DNA from: Pontibacter fetidus
GTDB lineage: Bacteria > Bacteroidota > Bacteroidia > Cytophagales > Hymenobacteraceae
Assembly (NCBI RefSeq): GCF_010119545.1
Contig: NZ_JAAEAA010000008.1
Location: 1 to 64,000 of the forward strand
Length of the DNA: 64,000 nt
Direction of reading: 5' to 3'
Both the position numbers and the translations under genes were made by a program. The notes beneath the pieces were generated by a model. It did not search any database. It had not been told where the DNA came from and was given only the letters and a program-made list of their open reading frames with translations. Positions 8,159-17,845 of this stretch are shown piece after piece. Position 1 is the first letter of the stretch. Every line of letters starts with the position of its first letter.

Positions 8159-10096
8159 ATGAGTAATCTTTCTAAAACAAGTGCGGCGTCAACAGCCGGC
8201 GTCCTGATTTCACTTGGTATTATTTACGGCGATATAGGTACATCGCCACTCTACGTAATGAAAGCTATACTTGGAGGGGCACCTATTTCAGAAGCGCTGG
8301 TTTACGGGGGTATTTCCTGTGTATTCTGGACCTTAACGCTGCAAACAACTATAAAGTATGTACTGCTTACCCTGCAGGCCGATAACAACGGCGAAGGTGG
8401 TATTCTGACGCTTTATACCCTGATCCGCCGCCGTGCGAAATGGCTTATTGTTCCGGCCATGATCGGGGGAGCCGCGCTCTTAGCCGACGGGCTTATAACT
8501 CCGCCTATTTCGGTTTCTTCTGCCATCGAGGGTCTCCGAATTCTTAACCCCGATATTCCAACTGTTCCGATCGTGATTGCTATCCTGACCATGATCTTTT
8601 TAATGCAGAGTTTCGGAACGGAAATAGTAGGTAAAGCTTTTGGCCCGGTAATGCTGGTCTGGTTTACTATGCTGGGCGCGTTGGGTGCAATATCGCTGGC
8701 GGCACACCCTGAAATACTACGGGCAATTAACCCCTACTATGCCTATGACCTGCTGGTTAATTACCCGGATGGCTTCTGGATACTGGGTGCTGTTTTCCTG
8801 TGTACAACGGGTGCGGAAGCTCTGTACTCTGACCTGGGGCATTGCGGCAGATCGAACATCCGATTAAGTTGGGGATTTGTAAAACTATGCCTGTTACTTA
8901 ATTACTTTGGCCAGGGCGCCTGGCTAATGACCCAGGAAGGAAGTGTGCTTCGCGAGAACCCATTTTATGGTATTATGCCATCGTGGTTCCTGGTAATAGG
9001 TATTGCTATTGCAACTATAGCTGCCATTATCGCCTGCCAGGCACTTATTTCGGGCTCCTTTACACTCATCTCTGAAGCTATCCGCCTGAACCTGTGGCCG
9101 CGTGTAAAACTGGTTTACCCAACTAACCAGAAGGGGCAGCTATATGTACCAAGTATCAACTGGCTGTTGTGGGCGGGCTGTATTGGGGTGGTTTTATACT
9201 TCCGGGAGTCTGAGCATATGGAAGCGGCTTATGGTATGGCGATTACCATGTCTATGCTTTCCACTACCATCCTGATGAGCTACTTCCTGAAAGTGAGGTA
9301 TAAATCCTGGTTGCTGGTGGTGCTGTTCTTCACGGTTTATTTCGCTATCGAGTCATCATTTATGATCGCCAACCTGAGCAAGTTTACGCAAGGTGGCTGG
9401 GTATCGCTGATGATTGCGTGTGTGCTGTTGCTGGTAATGTATATCTGGATAAGAGCCTTTTACATTAAGCGCAGCCTTACAGAATATGTACGCCTGAAAG
9501 ACTACCTGCCAGCCCTGAAAGAACTGAGTGCAGACGAAACGATACCAAAATATACCACGCACCTGGTCTTTATGACCAGCGCGCCAAAACCTAAGGATGT
9601 GGAATCGAAAGTGATCTACTCTATCTTCCAGAAACGCCCGAAGCGTGCTGATATTTACTGGTTTGTGCACGTCGAGACGACCGATGAGCCCTACACTACA
9701 GAGTATAAAGTAAAGAAACTGGACTCAGGTGATGTGATCCGTATCGACTTTAAACTTGGTTTTAGGGTGGAGCAGCGCATTAACCTGTTTTTCAGGACGG
9801 TGGTGAAAGAACTGGTGGAAAACGGCGAAGTGGATATTACCAGCCGCTACGACTCCCTGAGCAAACAGAACCTGATCGGTGACTTCCGGTTTGTGGTGCT
9901 GGAGAAATTCCTGTCTTACGAAAACGACCTGCCTTTTGTAAATCGCCTGATCATGGAGTGGTATTTCAATATTAAAAAATACACCAGTTCCGAGAGTAAG
10001 TGGTTTGGCTTGGATACCAGCTCTGTAAAAGTGGAAAAAGTACCGCTCGTGATCAGACCGGCCAAGCTACCCGAACTAAAGCGCGTATCGGCATAA
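8159..10096 (+). CDS. kup: KUP/HAK/KT-family potassium uptake protein
   Basis: A 645-residue potassium transporter of the KUP family, about the usual length (620-650). The first TM carries the family motif GIIYGDIGTSPLYVMKAIL (residues about 18-36), followed by LTLQTTIKYVLLTLQADNNGEGG (TM2 and the GEGG turn), and about twelve TMs in all. The final 170 residues form the soluble cytoplasmic C-terminal domain (KRPKRADIYWFVHVE and following). K+ import is proton-coupled in this family. It is followed 12 bp later by a YbhN-like gene and then an APC permease, suggesting one transcription unit of membrane transport genes. Confidence 0.95.
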   Translation: MSNLSKTSAASTAGVLISLGIIYGDIGTSPLYVMKAILGGAPISEALVYGGISCVFWTLTLQTTIKYVLLTLQADNNGEGGILTLYTLIRRRAKWLIVPAMIGGAALLADGLITPPISVSSAIEGLRILNPDIPTVPIVIAILTMIFLMQSFGTEIVGKAFGPVMLVWFTMLGALGAISLAAHPEILRAINPYYAYDLLVNYPDGFWILGAVFLCTTGAEALYSDLGHCGRSNIRLSWGFVKLCLLLNYFGQGAWLMTQEGSVLRENPFYGIMPSWFLVIGIAIATIAAIIACQALISGSFTLISEAIRLNLWPRVKLVYPTNQKGQLYVPSINWLLWAGCIGVVLYFRESEHMEAAYGMAITMSMLSTTILMSYFLKVRYKSWLLVVLFFTVYFAIESSFMIANLSKFTQGGWVSLMIACVLLLVMYIWIRAFYIKRSLTEYVRLKDYLPALKELSADETIPKYTTHLVFMTSAPKPKDVESKVIYSIFQKRPKRADIYWFVHVETTDEPYTTEYKVKKLDSGDVIRIDFKLGFRVEQRINLFFRTVVKELVENGEVDITSRYDSLSKQNLIGDFRFVVLEKFLSYENDLPFVNRLIMEWYFNIKKYTSSESKWFGLDTSSVKVEKVPLVIRPAKLPELKRVSA

Positions 10097-10108
10097 CTAT
10101 AGTTTACG

Positions 10109-11203
10109 ATGGCATTAACCAAAGAACAACTTCAGAAGAAATTCTCTGCCCGTAAAATCCTGCTGCCTATGTTGCTGGGGCTGGGTGTGATTGGGTATAT
10201 GCTGTACCAGAACTATGACCCCAGCCAGGTGCAAACGCTTTTGCAGGCAAACCTGCTTTGGGCGGGTATTGCATTGGTTGTTCTTTTTATCCGTGATTTC
10301 GGCTACATGTACCGCATCCGGTACATCACCGAAAAAGCCCTGAGTTGGAAACAAAGCTTTACCGTGATCATGCTGTGGGAGTTTGCTTCCTGTGCCCTGC
10401 CCTCGGTGGTGGGCGGCACAACTATAGCCGCTTTCATGCTCTTCAAAGAAAAAATTCCGCTGGGCAAGTCTATCGCGCAGGTAATGGTAACGGCCATGCT
10501 CGATAACCTGTACTTTGTGCTGGCGGTGCCTGTGGTTATACTGTTGGCCCAGGAGCAGCTACTGCCAGAAATTGCGGGCATCAGCGACACTATGCGTAAC
10601 AGCCTTGGCGTAGCTTTTTTTGTTTCGTACCTGCTGATAGCGATATATGCCTTTGTGATGTTTTATGCCCTGTTCATTAACCCGAAAGCTGTAAAAAGGC
10701 TGATGATCCGGATCGGGCAGATAAAACTATTCCGCAGATGGCGCATTTCGTTTTTCCACCATGCCAACGAGCTGCTGATCGCCTCCAAACACTTGCGCAC
10801 CAAAAACACAGCATACTGGCTGCATGCCAGCATTTCCACCTTCTTTGTCTGGACGGCACGTTACATCATCATTGGTTGTTTGATCGCAGCATTCACACAC
10901 CTGAGTTTCAGCGATCATGTGCTTATCTTTTCCCGCAATCTGATTTATAAGATCGTCCTATTTGTGTCAGTTACCCCCGGTGGTGCAGGCTTTGCAGAGC
11001 TGGCTTTTCCGGCTTTTTTCGGTGTTTTTATTGGGAGCTTCACAACAATTATTATATTGCTGTACCGCTTGCTTACTTATTACCTCTATTTGCTGGCTGG
11101 CGCGATCATTTTTCCACGCTGGGCGGCACGTGTTTTTAGTAAGGATGCACCGGAAAAAAACCCTGACACTGTAACACAACCTGACCATCAGCTGATGGCT
11201 TAA
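10109..11203 (+). CDS. YbhN/UPF0104-type membrane protein (lysylphosphatidylglycerol synthase TM-domain family)
   Basis: A 364-residue integral membrane protein with about eight TMs matching the flippase-like domain of the LPG synthase (MprF) N-terminal family: characteristic features are the IRYITEKALSWKQSFTV stretch, the E-F-A-S-C-A-L-P-S-V-V-G-G pattern near residues 92-105 and VTPGGAGFAELAF near 285-297. The soluble lysyl-transferase half of MprF is missing, so this is a stand-alone TM domain, thought to move lipids or polyprenyl carriers across the membrane; substrate unknown. It starts 12 bp after kup and ends 15 bp before an APC permease. Confidence 0.82.
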   Translation: MALTKEQLQKKFSARKILLPMLLGLGVIGYMLYQNYDPSQVQTLLQANLLWAGIALVVLFIRDFGYMYRIRYITEKALSWKQSFTVIMLWEFASCALPSVVGGTTIAAFMLFKEKIPLGKSIAQVMVTAMLDNLYFVLAVPVVILLAQEQLLPEIAGISDTMRNSLGVAFFVSYLLIAIYAFVMFYALFINPKAVKRLMIRIGQIKLFRRWRISFFHHANELLIASKHLRTKNTAYWLHASISTFFVWTARYIIIGCLIAAFTHLSFSDHVLIFSRNLIYKIVLFVSVTPGGAGFAELAFPAFFGVFIGSFTTIIILLYRLLTYYLYLLAGAIIFPRWAARVFSKDAPEKNPDTVTQPDHQLMA

Positions 11204-11218
11204 CGACACCCGTACTAC

Positions 11219-12955
11219 ATGCGTAAATTTTTACAGAACATTACCCGGCGTAAAAGCGGCACCGCCCTACTAGCCGATTACGAACTGGACGACAACATAC
11301 AAGGCACGAACCTGGTGCGCACACTCCGCCTCAAAGACCTGGTTTCTTTCGGTATAGCTGCCATCATCGGGGCCGGTATTTTCAGTACAATTGGTAATGC
11401 CAGTGCTGCCGGAGGTCCGGGTGTATCGTTACTGTTTATCTTTACAGCCATTGCCTGCGGTTTTTCGGCACTTTGCTATGCGCAGTTTGCCTCATCAATC
11501 CCTGTTTCGGGTAGCGCTTATACGTATGCTTATGCCTCGTTTGGGGAACTGGTAGCCTGGATCATTGGCTGGGACTTACTGATGGAATACGCGATCGGTA
11601 ACATTGCCGTGGCTATTTCGTGGTCTGATTATTTTACTGCTGTTTTGCAGGGCGTAGGTATAGGAATGCCGGAATACCTGACCATGGATTTCCTGAGTGC
11701 GTCGCGCGGTTATGCGGCAGCGCAGGAACTTATGGCTAAAGGCCAAACCCTGGCTGAGCTACCATCAGGCATGCAAGAAGCGTTCCTGGCGTGGCAAAAC
11801 GCCCCTGTCCTTGGCAGTGTTAAACTGGTAGCTGACTTACCAGCTTTAGGTATAACTGTGCTGATCACTTACCTGGTTTATATCGGTATCAAAGAATCGA
11901 AGCGCACGGCTAACCTGCTGGTGCTGCTCAAGCTGATCGTTATACTTTTAGTAATAACAGTAGGTGCATTTTATGTGAATACCGATAACTGGTCGCCGTT
12001 TGCACCCAATGGCATTTCCGGCATCCTGAAAGGTGTATCTGCTGTGTTTTTTGCGTATATCGGATTTGACGCCATCTCTACTACTGCCGAAGAATGTGAG
12101 AACCCGCAACGCGATCTGCCGCGTGCTATGATACTTGCTTTAGTTATCTGTACCACGCTCTATGTAATTCTGGCACTTATACTTACCGGTATGGTACCTT
12201 ACAACGAACTGGCAGTTGGCGACCCGCTGGCCTATGTTTTCTCCAGAGTAAACATGGATGCGATGGCTGGTATAGTTGCCGTAAGTGCTATAGTTGCCAT
12301 GGCCAGTGTGTTGTTGGTTTTCCAGTATGGCCAGCCACGTATCTGGATGAGCATGAGCCGCGATGGGTTATTGCCAAAGATCTTTTCTGACATCCATCCG
12401 AAACATAAAACTCCGTGGTTTGCAACTATAGTTACCGGTTTTGTGGTGGCTGTGCCTGCCCTGTTCATGAACCTGACAGAAGTTACCGACCTGACAAGTA
12501 TAGGTACCCTGTTCGCGTTTGTGCTGGTGTGTGGCGGTATATTGCTGATGGAAGAAAAACAGAAGGAAGTAGAAACATTACATAAGGGCTTCCAGGTGCC
12601 TTACATTAACGCGAAGTATACCTTGCCTTTGTTAACTATTGGTTTACTGGCGCTGTTGTATGTATATAACGGCGAGGCCATGACATCTTATTTAAGCACA
12701 GAAGGTGGCTGGGAAGTATTTCAGCATAAATTACCGCTGTTGGGCTTTATTGTTATTACCATTATTATGACGGTATTATCCTTTACCCGCAACCTGTCGC
12801 TGATACCGGTGCTTGGCCTGCTGACCAACCTATACCTAATGACGGAACTGGGTATTACCAACTGGGCACGTTTCCTGGGCTGGCTGGCTTTTGGTCTAAT
12901 TTTATACTTTGCTTACGGCTACCGCAACAGTAAGCTTGGCAAGCACCAACTATAA
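11219..12955 (+). CDS. APC-superfamily amino acid permease (cationic amino acid transporter type)
   Basis: A 578-residue APC permease with about 12-14 TMs. TM1 has the family's unwound substrate loop, IGAGIFSTIGNASAAGGPG (about residues 54-72), and TM2-3 the QFASSIPVSGSAYTYAY segment; a further mark is FAYIGFDAISTTAEECENPQRDLP (TM6 region, with the negatively charged cytoplasmic loop). A longer extracellular insertion (about residues 150-205) distinguishes it from its neighbour. It closely resembles the permease at 13446-14939, so the two are paralogues, probably from duplication, separated by a small hypothetical gene. Substrate amino acid cannot be assigned. Confidence 0.9.
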   Translation: MRKFLQNITRRKSGTALLADYELDDNIQGTNLVRTLRLKDLVSFGIAAIIGAGIFSTIGNASAAGGPGVSLLFIFTAIACGFSALCYAQFASSIPVSGSAYTYAYASFGELVAWIIGWDLLMEYAIGNIAVAISWSDYFTAVLQGVGIGMPEYLTMDFLSASRGYAAAQELMAKGQTLAELPSGMQEAFLAWQNAPVLGSVKLVADLPALGITVLITYLVYIGIKESKRTANLLVLLKLIVILLVITVGAFYVNTDNWSPFAPNGISGILKGVSAVFFAYIGFDAISTTAEECENPQRDLPRAMILALVICTTLYVILALILTGMVPYNELAVGDPLAYVFSRVNMDAMAGIVAVSAIVAMASVLLVFQYGQPRIWMSMSRDGLLPKIFSDIHPKHKTPWFATIVTGFVVAVPALFMNLTEVTDLTSIGTLFAFVLVCGGILLMEEKQKEVETLHKGFQVPYINAKYTLPLLTIGLLALLYVYNGEAMTSYLSTEGGWEVFQHKLPLLGFIVITIIMTVLSFTRNLSLIPVLGLLTNLYLMTELGITNWARFLGWLAFGLILYFAYGYRNSKLGKHQL

Positions 12956-12979
12956 CGTCCGTTTTTTTCTGATTATACC

Positions 12980-13336
12980 TTGAAAAAGAAGCAAAACATA
13001 GCAAATACCTTATTCCTGCTGGTGTGGGCTGCTATGTTTTGCTTTGCTGTATTATTTACCTTGCATAAGCCAGCCCCATTGGTTTATAGCAAAACTACCT
13101 CTTCACATCACCAGGAAAAATTATCACCCGAAGATCAAAAGATACCGTTATCCTGGACGGAACCTACTGCTTCTGAATTAGCTGCTGAACAATTAAAATC
13201 GTTTCTTTCTACACATTTCCCTCTCTCCTGGCTCTGCGGCCATGCAGAACGTGTATGCTCAATAAAGCCGAATAAAAGGTTTATAACCTATACTGGTGCT
13301 ACTATTCGCGACCTGGTGCAGCCCAACGCACCCTAA
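12980..13336 (+). CDS. Hypothetical small membrane-anchored protein
   Basis: 118 residues from a TTG start at 12980, 24 bp after the permease stop. The N-terminus (MKKKQNIANTLFLLVWAAMF...) is a basic stretch plus one TM or uncleaved signal; the rest is hydrophilic, with two Cys near residues 86 and 93 (WLCGHAERVCS). No domain is recognised. The close spacing to the permease and the well-formed N-terminus support it being real, but it could also be a remnant; no ATG is available near the start. Confidence 0.45.
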   Translation: MKKKQNIANTLFLLVWAAMFCFAVLFTLHKPAPLVYSKTTSSHHQEKLSPEDQKIPLSWTEPTASELAAEQLKSFLSTHFPLSWLCGHAERVCSIKPNKRFITYTGATIRDLVQPNAP

Positions 13337-13350
13337 TTTAAAATCCGCTA

Positions 13351-13386
13351 TTTATTGTAGTTAATATACGTTTTACAATACTTTTG
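13351..13386 (+). promoter_or_regulatory. Bacteroidota-type promoter for the second APC permease
   Basis: A perfect -7 element TACTTTTG (13379-13386, consensus TAnnTTTG) is preceded by TTTATTG (13351-13357), which fits a weak -33 TTTG at about 21 bp spacing. It lies 60 bp before the ATG of the permease at 13446, in the only spacer of this size in the run. Confidence 0.55.
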
Positions 13387-13445
13387 TAGGTATTGCCCTC
13401 TTTCAACCAACTAAATTTATCTTATTACCTAATCTAACTAAATCA

Positions 13446-14939
13446 ATGTCAAACAATTTATTTGCGACAAAGTCTGTCGAAAAGCTTATTAAGGAGTCGG
13501 AGAGCGGAGAGCATAATCTCAGACGCACGCTTACCGCTACTAACCTTACCATGCTTGGCGTAGGAGCCATTATTGGAGCTGGTATCTTTGTACTGACCGG
13601 TACTGCTGCTGCCAATGCTGCTGGTCCGGCTATAGTTATTTCCTTTATAATTGCGGGCCTTGGCTGTTTGTTTGCAGGCCTTTGCTACGCTGAGTTTGCT
13701 TCCATGATCCCGATTGCAGGTAGCGCTTACACCTATGGCTATGCTACATTAGGTGAGTTTATTGCCTGGATTATTGGCTGGGACCTGATACTGGAATACC
13801 TGTTTGGAGCAGCTACTGTAGCTGTGGGCTGGAGCGGTAACTTTGTAAGCTTGCTGAAATCAATTGGTATTACAGTGCCGGCTGCCATTGCAGCTGCTCC
13901 GCTGGCATACGATGGCAGCTCATTTACGGCAACAGGCTCTTTTATCAATCTTCCTGCTATCATACTTATACTTGTAATGACAGCTTTACTGGTAATTGGT
14001 ATTCAGGAGTCAGCTAAATTCAATAACATTATCGTTATTGTAAAAGTGGCTATTGTATTACTGGTTATTGGTTTTGGTTTCCAGTATATAGATCCTTCTA
14101 ACTGGACTCCATTTATTCCTGACAAAGAAGTGCTGGCTGATGGCGCTACCCGTTACGGATGGCAGGGTGTAGTGGCCGGTGCGGCCATTGTGTTCTTCTC
14201 TTACATCGGTTTTGATGCCGTTAGTACTGCAGCCCAGGAAGCAAAGAACCCACAGCGTGACATGCCAATAGGTATGCTTACGTCTCTTGGTATCTGTACA
14301 TTGCTTTATGTGTTAATGTCTCTTGTAATGACAGGCCTTGTACCTTACAAAATGCTGAATGTGCCGGATCCGGTTCTTGTAGCGCTTCAGGCAGCAGGCC
14401 CTGCACTTAGCTGGTTATACTTCTTTACTGGTCTTGGTGCAGTAGCTGGTCTGGCTTCGGTAGTATTGGTTATGCTTATGGGCCAGCCGCGTATTTTTTA
14501 CGCAATGAGCCGCGATGGTTTATTACCAGCAGTATTTGGTAAAGTACACCCTAAATTCAACACGCCTTACGTAACAACGATTATTACAGGTGTTGTAGCA
14601 GCTATTATTGCCGGTATCTTCCCGATTGGTTTGTTAGGCGAACTTGTAAGTATTGGAACACTGCTAGCTTTCGTAATTGTTTGTGCCGGTATCATTTTAC
14701 TGCGTCGTACTAGCCCAGACCTGAAGCGTCCTTTTAAAACTCCTTTTGTGCCGCTTGTTCCGATTTTGGGTATTCTTATCTGCGGTTACATGATGGTGAA
14801 CCTTGGTTTTGATACCTGGATGCGCCTAATTATCTGGATGGCAATTGGTATTGCAATTTACTTCCTGTATGGCCGTAAGCACAGCAAGCTTCGCCAGCAA
14901 AACGAGGCGCCGGAAACTGATAGAGTTACCGTAGGCTAA
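13446..14939 (+). CDS. APC-superfamily amino acid permease (paralogue of the upstream permease)
   Basis: A 497-residue APC permease with the same landmarks as its upstream neighbour: IGAGIFVLTGTAAANAAGP in TM1, EFASMIPIAGSAYTYGYAT in TM2-3 and YIGFDAVSTAAQEAKNPQRD around TM6-7. It lacks the extra 55-residue loop of the other copy and is a typical cationic-amino-acid-transporter-like length. Codon usage looks more AT-rich at third positions than in the neighbouring permease, suggesting either high expression or a different history. It has its own promoter (TACTTTTG) and a strong terminator at 14980-15010, so it is a single-gene unit. Confidence 0.91.
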   Translation: MSNNLFATKSVEKLIKESESGEHNLRRTLTATNLTMLGVGAIIGAGIFVLTGTAAANAAGPAIVISFIIAGLGCLFAGLCYAEFASMIPIAGSAYTYGYATLGEFIAWIIGWDLILEYLFGAATVAVGWSGNFVSLLKSIGITVPAAIAAAPLAYDGSSFTATGSFINLPAIILILVMTALLVIGIQESAKFNNIIVIVKVAIVLLVIGFGFQYIDPSNWTPFIPDKEVLADGATRYGWQGVVAGAAIVFFSYIGFDAVSTAAQEAKNPQRDMPIGMLTSLGICTLLYVLMSLVMTGLVPYKMLNVPDPVLVALQAAGPALSWLYFFTGLGAVAGLASVVLVMLMGQPRIFYAMSRDGLLPAVFGKVHPKFNTPYVTTIITGVVAAIIAGIFPIGLLGELVSIGTLLAFVIVCAGIILLRRTSPDLKRPFKTPFVPLVPILGILICGYMMVNLGFDTWMRLIIWMAIGIAIYFLYGRKHSKLRQQNEAPETDRVTVG

Positions 14940-14979
14940 GGCTATAAACTCAATACCGAGCAAACTATAGTGCTCACAG

Positions 14980-15010
14980 AAAACCACCCGGGTAGCCGGG
15001 TGGTTTTTTA
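14980..15010 (+). terminator. Rho-independent terminator after APC permease
   Basis: Inverted repeat AAACCACCCGG / CCGGGTGGTTT with a short GTAG loop followed by TTTTATTTTA, 40 bp after the permease stop codon. Confidence 0.9.
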
Positions 15011-15245
15011 TTTTAAACTAATGGGGCTTATACCAGCAACAAACTACTATAGTTTTCTAGACATCCTGGTGAATGTTGCAACTATAGTTTCCCGTGAAAG
15101 CTCCTTCTCTTCTGCCTCGTTGGCTCCCGCCAGGTTTATTCAGCTATTGGCAAGTTAAAATTCATGTAGTAGAAGGAATGCTATAGGTCATGAGTTGGCT
15201 ATACCTGATAGGTATACAATGGCTTTGATATCGGCAACTAATAAA

Positions 15246-15310
15246 AGACTATAGTCTCTTTTATACATGATACAAGTCATTTCCCACCTACCCTTCCGTG
15301 CTGACCTTTG
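15246..15310 (+). promoter_or_regulatory. Promoter with tandem Crp/Fnr-type boxes for the quinol NO reductase
   Basis: Proximal palindrome TGATACAAGTCA at 15268-15279 (centre 15273.5), distal palindrome AGACTATAGTCT at 15246-15257 (centre 15251.5), exactly 22 bp apart. A -7-like element GACCTTTG begins at 15303, 29.5 bp from the proximal centre, so the boxes fall near -41.5 and -63.5. The leader to the ATG at 15395 is then about 80 nt. The outermost bases of the distal box are A/T instead of T/A, the same variant as in the proximal box before the nos operon. Confidence 0.7.
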
Positions 15311-15394
15311 ATGCAGATAAAAGCACACCCGAACGGTGATGTTACCATCAGCACAGAAAAATACATTCTTCAAACATTATAAATAGCTACATAT

Positions 15395-17701
15395 ATGAAA
15401 TACAGAAACCTATGGCTGGGGTTTATAGCCGTAATCGTTGGCTCGTTTGCCGTGCTCGGTTACTTTGGTATAGAGATTTACAGAGAAGCACCACCTATAC
15501 CCCGACAGGTGGTTACCGCATCCGGTAAAGTAATTTTTACTGAGCAGGATATTAAGGACGGACAAAATGTATGGCAGTCGGTGGGCGGCCAGGAACTAGG
15601 CTCTGTATGGGGCCACGGCGCTTATGTAGCCCCCGACTGGAGTGCCGACTGGTTACACAAAGAAGCTATATATTTTCTGGATACGTGGGCACAGCAGGAA
15701 AAAGGTGTAAACTACGATGCGCTTGACGAAGAGACCAAAGCCATGCTGGAGGCACGCCTTCAGAAACAGATCAGGGCAAATACCTATAACCCGGAAACCG
15801 GCCAATTAACTATTTCAGATCTTCGTGCTGAGGCCATAACAAATGTAAGCAAACACTATACTGGTCTGTTTATGGATGACCCGGCACTGGCCAAACACCG
15901 CGATGCGTATGCCATGTCTGATAACACGGTAAATGACCCGGTGCGTATGCAGAAACTGAATGCTTTCTTCTTCTGGACTTCGTGGGCCTGTGTTACCGAG
16001 CGCCCGAGCAAAAGTATAACCTACACCAACAACTGGCCTGCCGAAAAACTGGTAGCCAACGAGCCAAGCAGCGACCTCATCATCTGGACAGGGTTCAGTG
16101 TTATAATCCTGATAGCAGGCGTAGGTATGCTGGCTTACTATTATGCCGCTAACAAAGAGGATGACATAGACCTGAGCAAATTGCCGAAGAAAGATCCGTT
16201 GCTTGGCTTAAATGCCACACCATCCATGAAAGCCACCTTAAAGTATTTCTGGATCGTGACAGCGCTTATATTAGTGCAGGTAACACTGGGGGTTGTGTCG
16301 GCACACTATGGCGTGGAAGGCCAGGCCTTGTATGGTTTCCCGCTCGCCGATTACATGCCCTACTCCATCAGCAGAACCTGGCACGTGCAGCTTGCCATTT
16401 TCTGGATAGCTACCTCGTGGCTGGCAACTGGTTTATACATCGCGCCTGCCGTGTCAGGTCATGAACCAAAATTCCAGAAACTGGGAGTTAACTTCCTGTT
16501 TATCTGCCTGCTTGTTATAGTTGCCGGGTCGCTGGCTGGCCAGTGGTACGGCATCATGCAAAAACTGGGGTATACCGAAAACTTTTGGTTCGGGCACCAG
16601 GGCTATGAGTATGTAGACCTGGGTCGTTTCTGGCAGATATTCCTGTTGGTTGGCTTGTTCCTGTGGCTGGGCCTGATGGTGCGTGCTATTATGCCTGCTT
16701 TCCGCAACGATGCTGAAGGCCGCCATTTACTGGGTATGTTCCTGATCTCATCGGCTGCTATTGCTATCTTTTATGCTTCCGGGCTTATGTGGGGGCAGCA
16801 CACCAACCTGGCCATTGCCGAATACTGGCGCTGGTGGGTAGTACACCTGTGGGTAGAAGGCTTCTTCGAAGTATTTGCTACCGTGGTAATTGCCTTCCTG
16901 TTTGTGCGCATGTGCCTGCTAGACACGAAAATGGCAACATCAACCGTACTTTTCTCCACCATTATTTTCCTGTTTGGCGGTATCATCGGTACTTTTCACC
17001 ACTTATACTTTAGCGGCACGCCAACTGCTGTTATGGCCTTAGGTGCAACCTTCAGTGCCCTGGAAGTGGTGCCACTCGTGCTGATCGGTTTTGAAGCCTA
17101 CCATAACCTGAAGATAAGTAAGCTCACCCAATGGATAAAAGCCTACAAATGGCCGATCTATTGCTTTGTGGCAGTAGCTTTCTGGAATCTGGTTGGTGCC
17201 GGTGTGTTCGGGTTCGTCATCAATCCACCGATAGCACTTTACTATATGCAGGGGCTTAACACCACACCGGTGCACGCACACACTGCATTGTTTGGGGTAT
17301 ATGGTATATTGGGTATTGGCCTGATGCTGTTCGTTCTGAAAGGGTTATCCGGTCGTCGCCGCTGGAAAGATGGCGTGATCAGTTTTGCTTTCTGGTCTAT
17401 AAACATTGGTCTAATTCTGATGGTGCTTATCAGTGTGCTTCCTATCGGGTTGATGCAGACATGGGCCAGCGTGGAATACGGCTTATGGTACGCCCGCTCT
17501 ATGGAGTTTATGCAGACCGATACCATGGAAATACTGCGCTGGCTGCGTGTTGTCGGCGACACGATTTTTGCAGGTGGAGTGGTAGCGCTGGCCTGGTTCA
17601 TCATCGGCCTGAAAACCGGCTGGTCGCTGGAGCTGGATGAAGACGTACAGGATATCGATTTAATCGATACACAGAAAGAAGAAGTAACCAGCAGCAAGTA
17701 A
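15395..17701 (+). CDS. norZ: Quinol-dependent nitric oxide reductase (single-subunit qNOR)
   Basis: A 768-residue membrane enzyme reducing 2 NO to N2O with electrons from the quinol pool. The N-terminal extension (about residues 35-230, with VWQSVGGQELGSVWGHGAY) is the NorC-like domain without heme, which defines qNOR versus the two-subunit cNOR. The catalytic NorB-like part has the canonical ligands: His484 and Glu488 in VHLWVEG, His535-His536 in GTFHHLY (iron B), and His627/His629 in HAHTALFG (heme b3 and heme b). About 14 TMs are visible. It stands alone, with tandem Crp/Fnr-type boxes upstream and a terminator at 17732. Detoxification and respiration are both possible roles. The second, divergent NorCB-like pair is at 37794-39616. 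Confidence 0.95.
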   Translation: MKYRNLWLGFIAVIVGSFAVLGYFGIEIYREAPPIPRQVVTASGKVIFTEQDIKDGQNVWQSVGGQELGSVWGHGAYVAPDWSADWLHKEAIYFLDTWAQQEKGVNYDALDEETKAMLEARLQKQIRANTYNPETGQLTISDLRAEAITNVSKHYTGLFMDDPALAKHRDAYAMSDNTVNDPVRMQKLNAFFFWTSWACVTERPSKSITYTNNWPAEKLVANEPSSDLIIWTGFSVIILIAGVGMLAYYYAANKEDDIDLSKLPKKDPLLGLNATPSMKATLKYFWIVTALILVQVTLGVVSAHYGVEGQALYGFPLADYMPYSISRTWHVQLAIFWIATSWLATGLYIAPAVSGHEPKFQKLGVNFLFICLLVIVAGSLAGQWYGIMQKLGYTENFWFGHQGYEYVDLGRFWQIFLLVGLFLWLGLMVRAIMPAFRNDAEGRHLLGMFLISSAAIAIFYASGLMWGQHTNLAIAEYWRWWVVHLWVEGFFEVFATVVIAFLFVRMCLLDTKMATSTVLFSTIIFLFGGIIGTFHHLYFSGTPTAVMALGATFSALEVVPLVLIGFEAYHNLKISKLTQWIKAYKWPIYCFVAVAFWNLVGAGVFGFVINPPIALYYMQGLNTTPVHAHTALFGVYGILGIGLMLFVLKGLSGRRRWKDGVISFAFWSINIGLILMVLISVLPIGLMQTWASVEYGLWYARSMEFMQTDTMEILRWLRVVGDTIFAGGVVALAWFIIGLKTGWSLELDEDVQDIDLIDTQKEEVTSSK

Positions 17702-17731
17702 TAACTATAGTTATACGATTTATAAATCACC

Positions 17732-17768
17732 GAAATGGCCGTTCAACTTTGGATGGCCATTTCTTTTT
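17732..17768 (+). terminator. Terminator after norZ
   Basis: Inverted repeat GAAATGGCC / GGCCATTTC (17732-17740, 17754-17762) followed by TTTTTAG, 30 bp after the norZ stop. Confidence 0.8.
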
Positions 17769-17845
17769 AGCTAGGATTGTATCTCCTATAGTTCGCAACT
17801 ATAAATGCTATACTTTTTGCTCTATAATGCAGACCTTTGCATATA

